Assembly: GCF_001936595.1 (NCBI RefSeq) | Contig: NZ_MLBG01000010.1 | Coordinates: 1-64,000 of the forward strand | Direction of reading: 5' to 3' | Source: Desulfovibrio sp. DV | GTDB taxonomy: Bacteria > Desulfobacterota > Desulfovibrionia > Desulfovibrionales > Desulfovibrionaceae | Length of the DNA stretch: 64,000 nt | Shown: in pieces, positions 7,420-15,162 of the stretch | How the letters are laid out: each line of letters opens with the position of its first letter | Numbering within the stretch: position 1 is the stretch's first letter | Position numbers and translations under genes: made by a program | The notes under the pieces: generated by a model | Databases searched by the model: none | What the model was told of the DNA's origin: nothing | Seen by the model: only the letters and a program-made list of their open reading frames with translations

Positions 7420-7732
7420 GGCGGCCACCTTCTTCACCAGCATGGTGCAAGGCCGCAGCCACGGAATTGGTCACGTCGTCGCTGCCGCCCACGCAATCGC
7501 ATGTGATGTACTGCCGGCCGCACCTTGGACATTGTTCGAGGTCGCAGCCAGGATGATGCAGGCCGCCACGTGCGACGCCGCACTCGGGGCAGCGGTCAAA
7601 CTCTTGCCAGCGGTCCCCATGCTCATGGCCGAATGTGATCCGGTCGAATGGCAGGCCGCCCACGAAGATGATCTTACCGCCGCAGCTATCAGCCGTCTTT
7701 TTTTCTTGCCCGCAGGCATGGCATATGCTCAT
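7412..7732 (-). CDS. Small zinc-ribbon protein
   Basis: The product is 106 residues with three Cys pairs: CHACGQ at the N-terminus, RCPECGVARGG in the middle and QCPRCGRQYITCDC near the end, so one or more zinc ribbons are likely. No enzymatic motif is visible. Its place between the resolvase and another small Cys-motif protein suggests a helper in DNA metabolism. It overlaps the resolvase gene and starts nine bases after its upstream neighbour. Confidence 0.6.
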   Translation of the reverse strand: MSICHACGQEKKTADSCGGKIIFVGGLPFDRITFGHEHGDRWQEFDRCPECGVARGGLHHPGCDLEQCPRCGRQYITCDCVGGSDDVTNSVAAALHHAGEEGGRHE

Positions 7733-7741
7733 TGCTCCCCC

Positions 7742-8161
7742 TCACTGCACCATGCTGATGTCGTCGCGTTGGTTCAAAGCATCCGGTCCCAACCAGCGTA
7801 GGGCCTTTTCTTGTGCCTCTTCCACGGATAGGCCCAAAACCTGGGCCACCGTCTCGATGGAGAAATACCTTTCGCCATTCGGGCCGTAGGCATCGGCCTT
7901 GACGCCAAAGGTCTTTTGGAAGGCCGACCGGATGGCCTCGCGCACGTCGTCAGATCCATTTTCGAGCACGTACTCAAAGGCCGCCACATGGAGCAGATTG
8001 CGGGCCTCGCTGTTTTTGATAGCCACATCGACGGCGTGATCTACGTCGCGGAACTCGTATTGCAGGGCATCGACCAAGCGGTGTTGGTCTTCTTCCGGCA
8101 GAGCGTCACAGATGCAGAGAACGGCGTCGCCGCCGCAGGCGGGACAGGGGAAACTTGTCAT
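7742..8161 (-). CDS. Hypothetical element protein with an N-terminal CxxC
   Basis: The product is 139 residues. The first 20 hold PCPACGGDAVLCIC, a likely zinc knuckle. The rest is acidic and helical, with RYFSIETVAQVLGLSVEEAQEKALRWLG near the end, which looks like a small helix-turn-helix or UBA-like bundle. The family is not recognised. The start overlaps the stop of the upstream gene (8158-8161), so both are in one translationally coupled run. Confidence 0.55.
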   Translation of the reverse strand: MTSFPCPACGGDAVLCICDALPEEDQHRLVDALQYEFRDVDHAVDVAIKNSEARNLLHVAAFEYVLENGSDDVREAIRSAFQKTFGVKADAYGPNGERYFSIETVAQVLGLSVEEAQEKALRWLGPDALNQRDDISMVQ

Positions 8162-8880
8162 TGGTCGATCTCCCTAAATTCGTCTCTGTCCAGGGCATCG
8201 CCGGCCGCAAACCAAAGAGTTTGAACCGTCGCCCGTTGCCCGGCGCTCCATTCCCGGGGATAAACCGGCCACCGGCTCCCACCGTCGCCTCGGCAAAACC
8301 GAAGCCTCTTGTGCGCCCGCATGATGTCCAAGACGATTTCCACGGCCTGGGCCTGGGTCAGGATTGGCAAGCGGTCCATGTTGGCGGAAAGGTAGTCCTG
8401 GGCTTCGGCCAAGAGTGATCCGGTATAGGCCACCAACTCCGGTTCCAGCGCCGGGGGATAGATGGCGAGGACGCGCTTGCCGACACGGACCACGCACACG
8501 CCGTAGAGGCGGCACACGTCGGCCAAGTCGAAGGCGGCCCACCTTGCGTCGAAGTCGGGGGCGGCATCATCGGCAGGCCAGACGATCCACTCCAAGCCGG
8601 TCGAAAAATCGGCCGGGACAGGGAGCGGGACAGCCCCGTTTTGCTGTCCCACGCCCTCCACCCCCGTGGGACACTTTTTCGGGCACTGTCCCACGGACTG
8701 TCCCAAGCACTGTCCCACTTTTGACCGTTGTAACACCCTGTTTGCCAAGGACTTTAAAGAGACTGTCCCACGTGCTGTCCCAGTGGGTGTCCCATTATTC
8801 TTTGACTGTCCCACTGTCCCACGCCCTAGTAGCTGGGACAGTGGGACACCTTGGGTCAAAGCGATTTCGGGCGTGCTCAT
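8158..8880 (-). CDS. Hypothetical protein whose 5' end contains the ori-like iterons
   Basis: The longest frame gives 240 residues from ATG at 8880, overlapping the primase-helicase stop (ATGA). Residues 1-75 are largely the translation of TGTCCCA iterons (VGQ and GTV repeats), so the true start may be later, for example GTG near 8652. The well-formed part begins around FSTGLEWIVWPADDAAPDFD and ends TLWFAAGDALDRDEFREIDQ, with a short acidic tail. The family is not recognised. Either the iterons lie inside a gene or the gene starts after the origin. Confidence 0.5.
   Translation of the reverse strand: MSTPEIALTQGVPLSQLLGRGTVGQSKNNGTPTGTARGTVSLKSLANRVLQRSKVGQCLGQSVGQCPKKCPTGVEGVGQQNGAVPLPVPADFSTGLEWIVWPADDAAPDFDARWAAFDLADVCRLYGVCVVRVGKRVLAIYPPALEPELVAYTGSLLAEAQDYLSANMDRLPILTQAQAVEIVLDIMRAHKRLRFCRGDGGSRWPVYPREWSAGQRATVQTLWFAAGDALDRDEFREIDQ
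8645..8848. repeat. Iteron cluster B, putative replication origin
   Basis: TGTCCCA occurs at 8645, 8687, 8699, 8711, 8764, 8776, 8788, 8807 and 8815, and its complement at 8667, 8834 and 8842. The last group forms a perfect inverted repeat (8807-8821 and 8834-8848, spacer 12 bp) with the same arms as at 4905-4945. The cluster lies within 250 bp of the end of the primase-helicase gene, as ori lies near the alpha gene in P4-like replicons. The origin role is inferred. Confidence 0.65.
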
Positions 8881-10769
8881 GACACACCCCCACCCAGCTT
8901 TTTGACCATCCGCTGGACCGTGCTTTTCGGGATGCCGGTTTCCTCGGCAATGTCCCGGATGGACATTTTTTCGGCATGGAGTTGACGCACCGTTTCAAGC
9001 TGCACGTCCTCGATGTCGCGGCAGGCCCAGGCCATGGCATCGCCATCTTGCATGAGCTTGGCCTCAAATGGCTTGGCGTCGTCTCCGATGATGCCCCGGG
9101 CTTTTTCGAGGTGGACCTCGAAACGCGCTCCTTCCTCGGGCCGGTAGTCCTGGGGCCGGCGCAAACTGATGACGGTATCGAGAACGTCCTCCCGGCTGGA
9201 CGTACCGCGTTGCCCGCCGCTCTTGTTGGCATGGTGAACCAGCAGTACCGATATGCCCCGGCGACGGAGTGCGAGAATCCACTCCTGAACCGGGAGCCAG
9301 CCCTCGGCCTCGTTCTCCCGGCCGGCGCGGCAGAGCGTGGCGAGATTATCCACGACAAGCAGCTCCACCCCCTCCAGGCAGGGAGCCAGGGCCGCCTGTC
9401 CTTCCGGCGTGGCGAGGTTTGGCATTGCCAGCGGTTGCGTGTCCGGCGTGATAATCTGCATGAATCCCGGCAGCGGTTCCTTTGCATAGCTGGCGACGAT
9501 TCCGGCCAGCCGTTCCTGCATCGCGTTCGCCGGCATTTCCCCGTCCAGGTACAGGACGCGCCGTGGAGTGACCGCTTGCCAACGGAAGACCATTTGCCCC
9601 GTTGCAACCGCGTAGGACAGATGCAACGCGAAGTGCGTCTTGCCGATGCCACGCATGGCATAGAGCATGACAAGCCCCTGGCACGGGATGACCGGCGATA
9701 TGACGTACTCGCGGGGCTTTATGTCCAAGGCCAGGAAATCGCGGATGTCGAAGATTACCAGCCCCGGCTTGTCGGTCTTTGCGTCGGTCGCCCCCGGGGC
9801 TTCGGCCGCCTCCAGTGCCGCCTTGACCGCCTCCAGGCCCGACGCCTGGGCCATGTCGTTGAAGTCAGTCCCGCCGGTCGGGTCCGTGAACCTGGGAACG
9901 GCCAATAGCGCTTTGACCGCGACGGCCGCCTCGGTCGCTTTCGACAGGCCGGGGTTGCCGGCGGTCTTGGCGTCGTCGTCGGCGCAGATGATGATTTCCC
10001 GATCCGGGTATTGCGCTCGGGCCATTTCCGCCACGGCCAAGAGGTTGCCGCAGTTGAACGCCACCAGCACGGCCGCCCCGGTCGCGGCGTGGATCGTCGC
10101 CCCGGTCGCGTAACCCTCGCAGACGTAAAGGCGGCCCTTTTTCTCTCCATTGGCGGCGAGGATGGGGGAATACCCACCTTTGAGCTTTCCGCCCGCGAGA
10201 AAGAGCTTATCGCCCTCCAAGCCGATGAATTGGAGCGACATAACCGCGCCCTTGGCGTCGAGGACCGGAACCACCAGCCGCCCGTCGTCGGCAATGCGGA
10301 TGTCCCCCACCGGGGCAACGCCCTTGCGGACCAGATATCCGTGGTCGCTGGGGGCCGGCATGGTCGCGGCCAGGATGCGCTTTGCTTCGACACGGGCCTC
10401 GCCCTGGCGCTTGGCTTCATCTTCCTGGCGGCGCTTTTTCTCGGCGGCATACCGGGCCTTGAGGCGGGCGCGTTCCTCGGTCGTCAACTCGCGGTCGCCC
10501 TTGGCGCAGAACTTGAAGCTCTCGCTGGTTCGCCAGTCGCCGTAGGCAGCGGACACCGGATCATCACCGTGTGCGATGTACCAGCCATTAAGGCCATGCG
10601 GTTTGTCAGCCGTACCACAGCGATGAATTCGGCCGTCGAGGACAACCTCGCCGGGAATGACGCCGTTGCCCTCCATGGCGGCGGTCAGGGATTCCACGGC
10701 TTTTTGCACGGATATGATAAGCGGCGGCATCGGCGTCTCCATTCGGGGGGAATGAGGGGCAGCGTCCAT
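8877..10769 (-). CDS. Toprim primase fused to a RepA-like helicase
   Basis: The product is about 630 residues. A Toprim primase domain is visible from KGRLYVCEGYATG (near residue 211) to IICADDD (near 261). A RecA-fold helicase follows, with Walker A in MRGIGKTHFALHL (near 376) and Walker B in ELLVVDNLATL (near 471). The last 40 residues form a helix-turn-helix (MSIRDIAEETGIPKSTVQRM) that could bind iterons. This layout matches replication proteins of P4-like satellites and mobilisable islands, though here the helicase is RepA-like rather than D5-like. ATG at 10769 was chosen because it has GGGAG upstream and lies just past the preceding stop; an upstream ATG would overlap that gene. Confidence 0.88.
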   Translation of the reverse strand: MDAAPHSPRMETPMPPLIISVQKAVESLTAAMEGNGVIPGEVVLDGRIHRCGTADKPHGLNGWYIAHGDDPVSAAYGDWRTSESFKFCAKGDRELTTEERARLKARYAAEKKRRQEDEAKRQGEARVEAKRILAATMPAPSDHGYLVRKGVAPVGDIRIADDGRLVVPVLDAKGAVMSLQFIGLEGDKLFLAGGKLKGGYSPILAANGEKKGRLYVCEGYATGATIHAATGAAVLVAFNCGNLLAVAEMARAQYPDREIIICADDDAKTAGNPGLSKATEAAVAVKALLAVPRFTDPTGGTDFNDMAQASGLEAVKAALEAAEAPGATDAKTDKPGLVIFDIRDFLALDIKPREYVISPVIPCQGLVMLYAMRGIGKTHFALHLSYAVATGQMVFRWQAVTPRRVLYLDGEMPANAMQERLAGIVASYAKEPLPGFMQIITPDTQPLAMPNLATPEGQAALAPCLEGVELLVVDNLATLCRAGRENEAEGWLPVQEWILALRRRGISVLLVHHANKSGGQRGTSSREDVLDTVISLRRPQDYRPEEGARFEVHLEKARGIIGDDAKPFEAKLMQDGDAMAWACRDIEDVQLETVRQLHAEKMSIRDIAEETGIPKSTVQRMVKKLGGGVS

Positions 10770-10770
10770 G

Positions 10771-11103
10771 CTATGCTCCCGCCTTTCCGCGATAGAGATA
10801 AAGTGCGACGCGATGCACGTTGCCTTCTGCCGTAACGTCGTCGGTCCAGACGGTATCAATCAGGTGGCCGCGATTGCGTAGCTCCTGCACGCGGGCGGCC
10901 GGGTGAAGGATGTCATATTCTCTACGGGCTTTGAGGGTGGAGACGGGGCCTTTGATGAGGGCGGCCAGCAGCCGGGACCGCTGGGCAGATGCGGAATTGT
11001 CGTTGCCATTTTCGGTAGGGCTGTGCAGGATGGGCTTGTCGTCGCAGACAATCCCTTTTTCCACGCCCTGGCTGGCTTCGGTTGGGGCTTTTCCGTTCTC
11101 CAT
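10771..11103 (-). CDS. Helix-turn-helix protein (HTH_39-like)
   Basis: The product is 110 residues. Residues 40-85 (SRLLAALIKGPVSTLKARRE, then ILHPAARVQELRNRGHLIDT) fit the small winged helix-turn-helix family often found beside phage replication genes. It probably binds element DNA as a regulator or origin accessory factor. The gene lies between alpA and the primase-helicase with almost no spacing, so it is in the same transcript. Confidence 0.7.
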   Translation of the reverse strand: MENGKAPTEASQGVEKGIVCDDKPILHSPTENGNDNSASAQRSRLLAALIKGPVSTLKARREYDILHPAARVQELRNRGHLIDTVWTDDVTAEGNVHRVALYLYRGKAGA

Positions 11104-11106
11104 GAC

Positions 11107-11316
11107 CTACGCCCCCTTGCCGGTCGCCAGCCGATCCACCAGTTCATCAACTACGCTTTCCGGCCACGCCACAGCACGTCCACCAGGAAGGCGGACAGGC
11201 GCGGGGAACACGCCTTGGCGCACGAGGTCGAGGAAACGGCTACGCTTGTAGGGGATGCGGTCTAAGACCTGCGGGAGACGGAGAAGACGCTCGGGTTTCT
11301 GATACTCGATTTGCAA
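11107..11316 (-). CDS. alpA: AlpA-family regulator / excisionase
   Basis: The product is 69 residues with the AlpA pattern: RLLRLPQVLDRIPYKRSRFL (MerR-like winged helix), VRQGVFPAPVRLPGGRAVAW and a C-terminal helix. AlpA-type proteins control integrase expression or excision in P4-like elements. The start is TTG at 11316, supported by GGAG eight bases upstream; the nearby ATG is out of frame. It is the first gene of the early run toward the primase-helicase. The palindrome at 11429-11444 upstream is a candidate operator. Confidence 0.85.
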   Translation of the reverse strand: MQIEYQKPERLLRLPQVLDRIPYKRSRFLDLVRQGVFPAPVRLPGGRAVAWPESVVDELVDRLATGKGA

Positions 11317-11612
11317 CTGGCATACTCCGGTTGGGAGTGAACCACCCTCGCGGCGAGACTTGCGGGCCGTGGGCGGGATGACCAGTAGAAACCAGAAAAT
11401 GCCGAAGGGGTGTTAGTACACTAGATCACGATACATTGGTATCGCTGACCAAGAGGAAGAGGGTCAGAAACGATTACCAACTGACTAGTCATTGGTCTTC
11501 TTTTTTCGACCGTCACCTTTTATGCTCAATACGTCACAGGCCTCTATGCAAGCCGCTGTCCGATGATACCAATTTCGATAGGTCCCTTTCTCGGTTTCTT
11601 GATAGCCTAACT
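11317..11612. promoter_or_regulatory. Control region between alpA and the cargo gene
   Basis: No gene is supported here. The perfect palindrome CGATAC-ATTG-GTATCG lies at 11429-11444, and GTGTTAGTACAC just before it. These are candidate operators for the alpA-to-replication transcript. A clear sigma-70 pair was not found. The half near 11500-11600 becomes AT-rich, like the cargo gene that follows. Confidence 0.4.
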
Positions 11613-12503
11613 TTACATAGTCAAACTTATCTTTAAATACTCTAATAGCTTCGGCATAGGCTTGTGGTGGTTTTTCTCTCCATATGTATTTTCAATATAG
11701 TCCCACAGCCAAATGCCTATTGCCCTTGGTGTATCGTCAACAGAAAAACCCCTTTTTTCTTTATCTTTGTAGTTTTTGTTGATTTTGTAGCATGCAACAT
11801 CATAGAAGGATTGGTTCCATATTGCTGAAACTTGCTCAAAATCGCTTGAAAGGTATTTTTTATAAGCATCATTGTCGTGATCATTATTTAGCTTTGCCTT
11901 TTCCATTGCTTCGTACATTAATATTGTTACTCTTCGTTCCCAATACACTAAAGTTATTTCTTTTGTGATTATGTCTATATCGAAGCTTGTGTCGATAGTG
12001 ACGACAGCATCCCTAAGCCCATTAGCCTTGGAAATTGGTGAACACACCTCGTTCGCCTCATGGGATATCGATTCATACCTGTCCGGAACATTATCCGAAA
12101 CGTTTAGGTGTTGTTTGTCAATTTTTCCATTTGTCAATATATCGTCAAGCATTTCTTCCGGTGACTTTGTAGATTTCAAGTCAAATTTGTATTTTAATTC
12201 GTCACGAACTATTACATCTTTACCAGTTTTTAAAAATAAATCACACTTATCCTTTCCTAGGATTCGTCGAAGGCCGTCCAACGTTTGTTGGCCACCTGCT
12301 AGAATTCTTTTTGTTCCACCAAGGCCATATATATTTAAATCGATTTGCCTTCTTAACTTATAAAAATCCATCCAGTTCTCTTTGTACATATCGAAGAATT
12401 CTTTTTCTCTGGCGACTTTGGCTATATAGTCTCTGTTTCTCAACGAATATTGTTGTTTCCAATAAAAATAATAGTTGGCAAATGAAATTTCTTTTTCTTC
12501 CAT
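11613..12503 (-). CDS. AT-rich cargo gene of unknown function
   Basis: The product is 296 residues, rich in Lys, Asn, Asp and Tyr. It begins FANYYFYWKQQYSLRNRDYI, and the last third holds PRAIGIWLWDYIENTYGEKN. The first part faintly recalls DUF6499-type regulator starts (an RNRDY element), but I do not recognise the family. Its base composition is far more AT-rich than the neighbouring genes, so it is a recent acquisition. It sits beside alpA, flanked by a hairpin and a control region, the kind of slot where P4-like elements carry exchangeable defence genes. A defence role is inference only. Confidence 0.75.
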   Translation of the reverse strand: MEEKEISFANYYFYWKQQYSLRNRDYIAKVAREKEFFDMYKENWMDFYKLRRQIDLNIYGLGGTKRILAGGQQTLDGLRRILGKDKCDLFLKTGKDVIVRDELKYKFDLKSTKSPEEMLDDILTNGKIDKQHLNVSDNVPDRYESISHEANEVCSPISKANGLRDAVVTIDTSFDIDIITKEITLVYWERRVTILMYEAMEKAKLNNDHDNDAYKKYLSSDFEQVSAIWNQSFYDVACYKINKNYKDKEKRGFSVDDTPRAIGIWLWDYIENTYGEKNHHKPMPKLLEYLKISLTM

Positions 12504-12539
12504 CTTCCAAGCCCCCTCGGCTCATCCCTATAGTGAAAT

Positions 12540-12592
12540 CCCCGCCCAGGCCGGTAGGGTTCCGGCTTTTTGGGAGCTACCCTAGGGCGGGG
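12540..12592. terminator. Long imperfect hairpin upstream of the cargo gene
   Basis: The outer arms CCCCGCCC (12540-12547) and GGGCGGGG (12585-12592) and the inner arms TAGGGT (12555-12560) and ACCCTA (12579-12584) give a stable hairpin between the gene at 12614 and the cargo gene. No T-run follows on the minus strand, so it may act as a terminator that insulates the cargo or as another structured element. Confidence 0.4.
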
Positions 12593-12613
12593 AAATGTCT
12601 ATGCGGTCGCCGG

Positions 12614-12814
12614 CTACGGCTGGGGAGCCTCGGCAGCTTCGCCCATGGCTTCACACAGGTTGATGGCCGTCTCAGCTTCGGCCGCCAAGTCTTCCACCAC
12701 ATCCACCAAACCGGGCAGGGCTTCCGTGCTTTGCAGATAGTCCTTCAAGAAAATGATCTTCGAGGAAATGCGGTAGAGATGGTCTTCAAGCGTTCTCGCG
12801 TTGGAGCTACACAT
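12614..12814 (-). CDS. Small helical hypothetical protein
   Basis: The product is 66 residues, mostly helical and acidic (LEDHLYRISSKIIFLKDYLQ, then LVDVVEDLAAEAETAINLCE). It overlaps the end of the upstream gene by eight bases, so the two are probably translated together and may interact. No family is recognised. Confidence 0.55.
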   Translation of the reverse strand: MCSSNARTLEDHLYRISSKIIFLKDYLQSTEALPGLVDVVEDLAAEAETAINLCEAMGEAAEAPQP

Positions 12815-13367
12815 GGGCGGCCTCCTTCGGCTCCCACTTCACGGCCAAGATGGTGCCGGTTGAGGCCCCGGGGTAGGTTGCCTGGGCGCGAACGAATCGG
12901 ACTCGCCCCACGTGCTTTTCAAAAGCATCGTCCACAGCGTCGATCTGGCTTTCGGCCTGCTTCAACAGAGATTCGATGATGGACCCCAAGCGCACAGGGT
13001 CTATCAGCGGATTTGCATCTCCAATTATGTCCATGTCGAGAAGCATATCCTTGAGTGACCAGAGGGGCAAAAGGGCCTCCTCCGCAATCCCGCTCACATG
13101 GTCGAAGTACGTCTTATCCTTGTGAGGTAAGCCCGGCTCCTCGACAGGCGGGGTAGATTTCTTGGCGTCCTCATCTTTGGCATGGACCAGCAAGGACACA
13201 TTGAACAGGCTCTTGGTCAAAGATTCAAAGATTCCCTCCCCGGCAAGGCGCGCATCATCGTCTGTCTGCACATCGTCAAGTTTGGCCTTGGCACCTTTCA
13301 ATGCGTCGGTTACGGTCTGGAGGCTGCCGAGCAACGCGTCCTTGAGTTCGTGGGTCTTGCTATCCAT
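12807..13367 (-). CDS. Hypothetical helical protein of the element
   Basis: The product is about 186 residues from ATG at 13367, chosen for GAGGTA upstream; a longer frame would run through the preceding gene. It is mostly alpha-helical with heptad-like stretches (SLQTVTDALKGAKAKLDDV, SIIESLLKQAESQIDAVDDA), and the C-terminus reads like a beta strand (TGTILAVKWEPKE). No catalytic motif is visible. It is coupled to the genes on both sides: its start lies four bases past the upstream stop and its end overlaps the next gene. The function is unknown. Confidence 0.55.
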   Translation of the reverse strand: MDSKTHELKDALLGSLQTVTDALKGAKAKLDDVQTDDDARLAGEGIFESLTKSLFNVSLLVHAKDEDAKKSTPPVEEPGLPHKDKTYFDHVSGIAEEALLPLWSLKDMLLDMDIIGDANPLIDPVRLGSIIESLLKQAESQIDAVDDAFEKHVGRVRFVRAQATYPGASTGTILAVKWEPKEAAHV

Positions 13368-13371
13368 GGCG

Positions 13372-13581
13372 CTATACCTCCACCTTGAAAGCAAAGTCGC
13401 CGCACCAGCTATCCGCCGGCACTTCGGGCCAGATGCCGACATGGCCGTTTCCGCCGGCCACCTGTCCCGCGACGATCAAAGGTGCCCGCTTGTGGCAGGC
13501 GTTGTCAAACTTCCATCGGCAGATGGCGCAGCGGGGCCGCTTGCTGGTCCTCTGTCCATGCTGTAAGGCCGTCTCAGTCAT
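13372..13581 (-). CDS. Small Cys/Trp metal-binding protein
   Basis: The product is 69 residues. It has CAICRWKFDNACHKRAP and then WPEVPADSWCGDFAF. Four Cys with the WP...ADSWCGDF ending occur in a family of short proteins in phages and Desulfovibrio-type genomes that probably bind zinc or an iron-sulfur cluster. AGGAGG lies just upstream of ATG. It opens the three-gene run behind the integrase. The role is unknown. Confidence 0.6.
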   Translation of the reverse strand: MTETALQHGQRTSKRPRCAICRWKFDNACHKRAPLIVAGQVAGGNGHVGIWPEVPADSWCGDFAFKVEV

Positions 13582-13695
13582 GGCCGTACCTCCTCTTCAG
13601 GTCGGTTGTGATAGGCCTCGGCCGGTGCTGGTACCACCGACCGGGGCCGCATTATAAGGTCCGCCCCTTTCAGGCGGGTTCCTCCATGGTGGTGG

Positions 13696-14949
13696 TCATT
13701 CTCCGGCGGTCGCGTGAAGCGGCGTAATCTTTGCGCCGGCCTTTAGCTGGTCCAGATAGTCGGAATATGCCTGCATCATTTTCCGGCGCTCGGGCAAATA
13801 TTCGGCCCGGTTGTAGGCGGCTCTGATGGAATTGCGCTCGGCGTGGGCAAGCTGCCGCTCGATAAGGTCACTGGACCACGAAAGCTCGTTCAAAAGCGTG
13901 GAAGCCATGGCTCGGAAGCCGTGAGCGCACATTTCCCCTTGTTCATAGCCCATGCGCCGAAGGGCGGCATTCATCGCCATGTTGGACATGCAGCGGCCGT
14001 TGGTACGGTTGCAGGGGAAGAGATAGCGGTCATGGCCGGTCAAAGAGTGCAAGTCCGTGATGATCTCCACCGCCTGCTTCGACAGCGGCACGACATGATC
14101 CCGGCGCATCTTCATCTTCTCGGCAGGAATGGACCAGCGGGGGCCATCGGCTGCGTCGAGGTCGATCTCCGACCACTCCGCTTGCCGCAGTTCACCAGGG
14201 CGCACAAATACCAGCGGGGCCAGCCGCAAGGCCGCCACCGTGACGGGGCTTCCCTGATAGCCGTCTATGGCCCGCAGCAGTTGCGCCACACCCTTGGGGT
14301 CAATGATGGCTGGCCGGTTTGTAGCTCGACAGGGAGCAAGCGCCCCACGTAGATCAGCGCCGACGTTTCTTTCGGCAATGCCCGTGGAAATGGCGAAGGT
14401 AAAAACCGCCTCGCAGTATTGCCGCAGGCGCTTGGCTGTCTCGTGATTGCCCTTGGCCTCGATCTCCCGAAGCGTGGGCAGAATGGCGGGAGCGCGTAGC
14501 GTGGAAATAGGGATGCTGCCGAAGGCAGGGAAAAGATGCTGTTCGATGCGCCCCAGGACTTTGGCGGCGTGCCCCTCGCTCCACACTTTCACCTGTTTGG
14601 CGTGCCAATCCCTGGCGACCACCTCAAAGGTATTCGTGTCTTCGGCGGCCTGGGCCTCGGCGTCGGTCCTGTCCTGCTTGCGCTTTTCGGACGGGTCCAC
14701 ACCTTGGGCAACCAGAGCGCGAGCTTCATCACGTCGCTGCCGGGCCATCTTCAAGCCCACGTCGGGCCACTTGCCCAGCGCTAGCAGCTTTTCCTTGCCG
14801 TCGAAGAGGTACTTGAACCGCCAGAGCTTGCCGCCGGTTGGGGTAACTTGGAGAAACAGCCCGGCCCCGTCGAACATCTTCACCGGCTTGTCGGCGGCCT
14901 TGGCGTTTCGGATGGCAACGTCCGTTAGGGGTATCGTCTTTTTCGGCAT
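13696..14949 (-). CDS. int: P4-type tyrosine integrase of element 1
   Basis: The product is about 417 residues. The N-terminal arm-binding domain (DUF4102 type) reads TIPLTDVAIRNAKAADKPVK, then DGAGLFLQVTPTGGKLWRFK. The catalytic domain has Arg in VFVRPGELRQ, HxxR in CAHGFRAMAST, His in LAHAERNS and the likely Tyr in RAAYNRAEYL. Such integrases recombine at tRNA 3' ends. ATG at 14949 was chosen for GAGGAAG upstream; the extra 34 residues of the longer frame look non-coding. The start is 215 bp from the tRNA, and TACCCC motifs around it may be its own arm sites. Confidence 0.95.
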   Translation of the reverse strand: MPKKTIPLTDVAIRNAKAADKPVKMFDGAGLFLQVTPTGGKLWRFKYLFDGKEKLLALGKWPDVGLKMARQRRDEARALVAQGVDPSEKRKQDRTDAEAQAAEDTNTFEVVARDWHAKQVKVWSEGHAAKVLGRIEQHLFPAFGSIPISTLRAPAILPTLREIEAKGNHETAKRLRQYCEAVFTFAISTGIAERNVGADLRGALAPCRATNRPAIIDPKGVAQLLRAIDGYQGSPVTVAALRLAPLVFVRPGELRQAEWSEIDLDAADGPRWSIPAEKMKMRRDHVVPLSKQAVEIITDLHSLTGHDRYLFPCNRTNGRCMSNMAMNAALRRMGYEQGEMCAHGFRAMASTLLNELSWSSDLIERQLAHAERNSIRAAYNRAEYLPERRKMMQAYSDYLDQLKAGAKITPLHATAGE

Positions 14950-15002
14950 GGGGTACTTCCTCACATCGAAATGTGATGTCGCCATGCGGGATTGAGGCAA
15001 AG

Positions 15003-15049
15003 TACCCCAACGATCTCCGCATCGGCTCGCGTACCCCGACAAATACCCC
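15003..15049. promoter_or_regulatory. Putative integrase arm-type sites, right end
   Basis: TACCCC occurs at 15003, 15032 and 15044, and its complement near 14951, between the integrase start and the att core. The pair at 15032 and 15044 matches the pair at 2450 and 2462 near the other end in word and spacing. The motif lies where the integrase promoter is expected, so binding could also regulate int. Confidence 0.5.
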
Positions 15050-15080
15050 ATAAAGAGTGGATGTCAACGGACGTAAAAAG

Positions 15081-15112
15081 ACTAAGCCGGACTATCTCTA
15101 GCCCGGCTTAGT
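15081..15112 (-). terminator. Rho-independent terminator after tRNA-Leu
   Basis: A perfect 10-bp stem (15081-15090 and 15103-15112) is followed on the minus strand by CTTTTTAC. It would end the transcript of the secG-tRNA-Leu operon before the integrase gene. It lies inside the element, so the element brings its own terminator for the host operon. Confidence 0.75.
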
Positions 15113-15162
15113 TAATGTTTCCAGGTGTTTTCGGCCTTTATTGGACCGTCCTGGACTGTGAT

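Noticed and set aside
8666-8905. Plus-strand frame through the iterons
   Set aside because: It is made mostly of translated iterons (TVP and CPT repeats) and overlaps the better-supported minus-strand frame.
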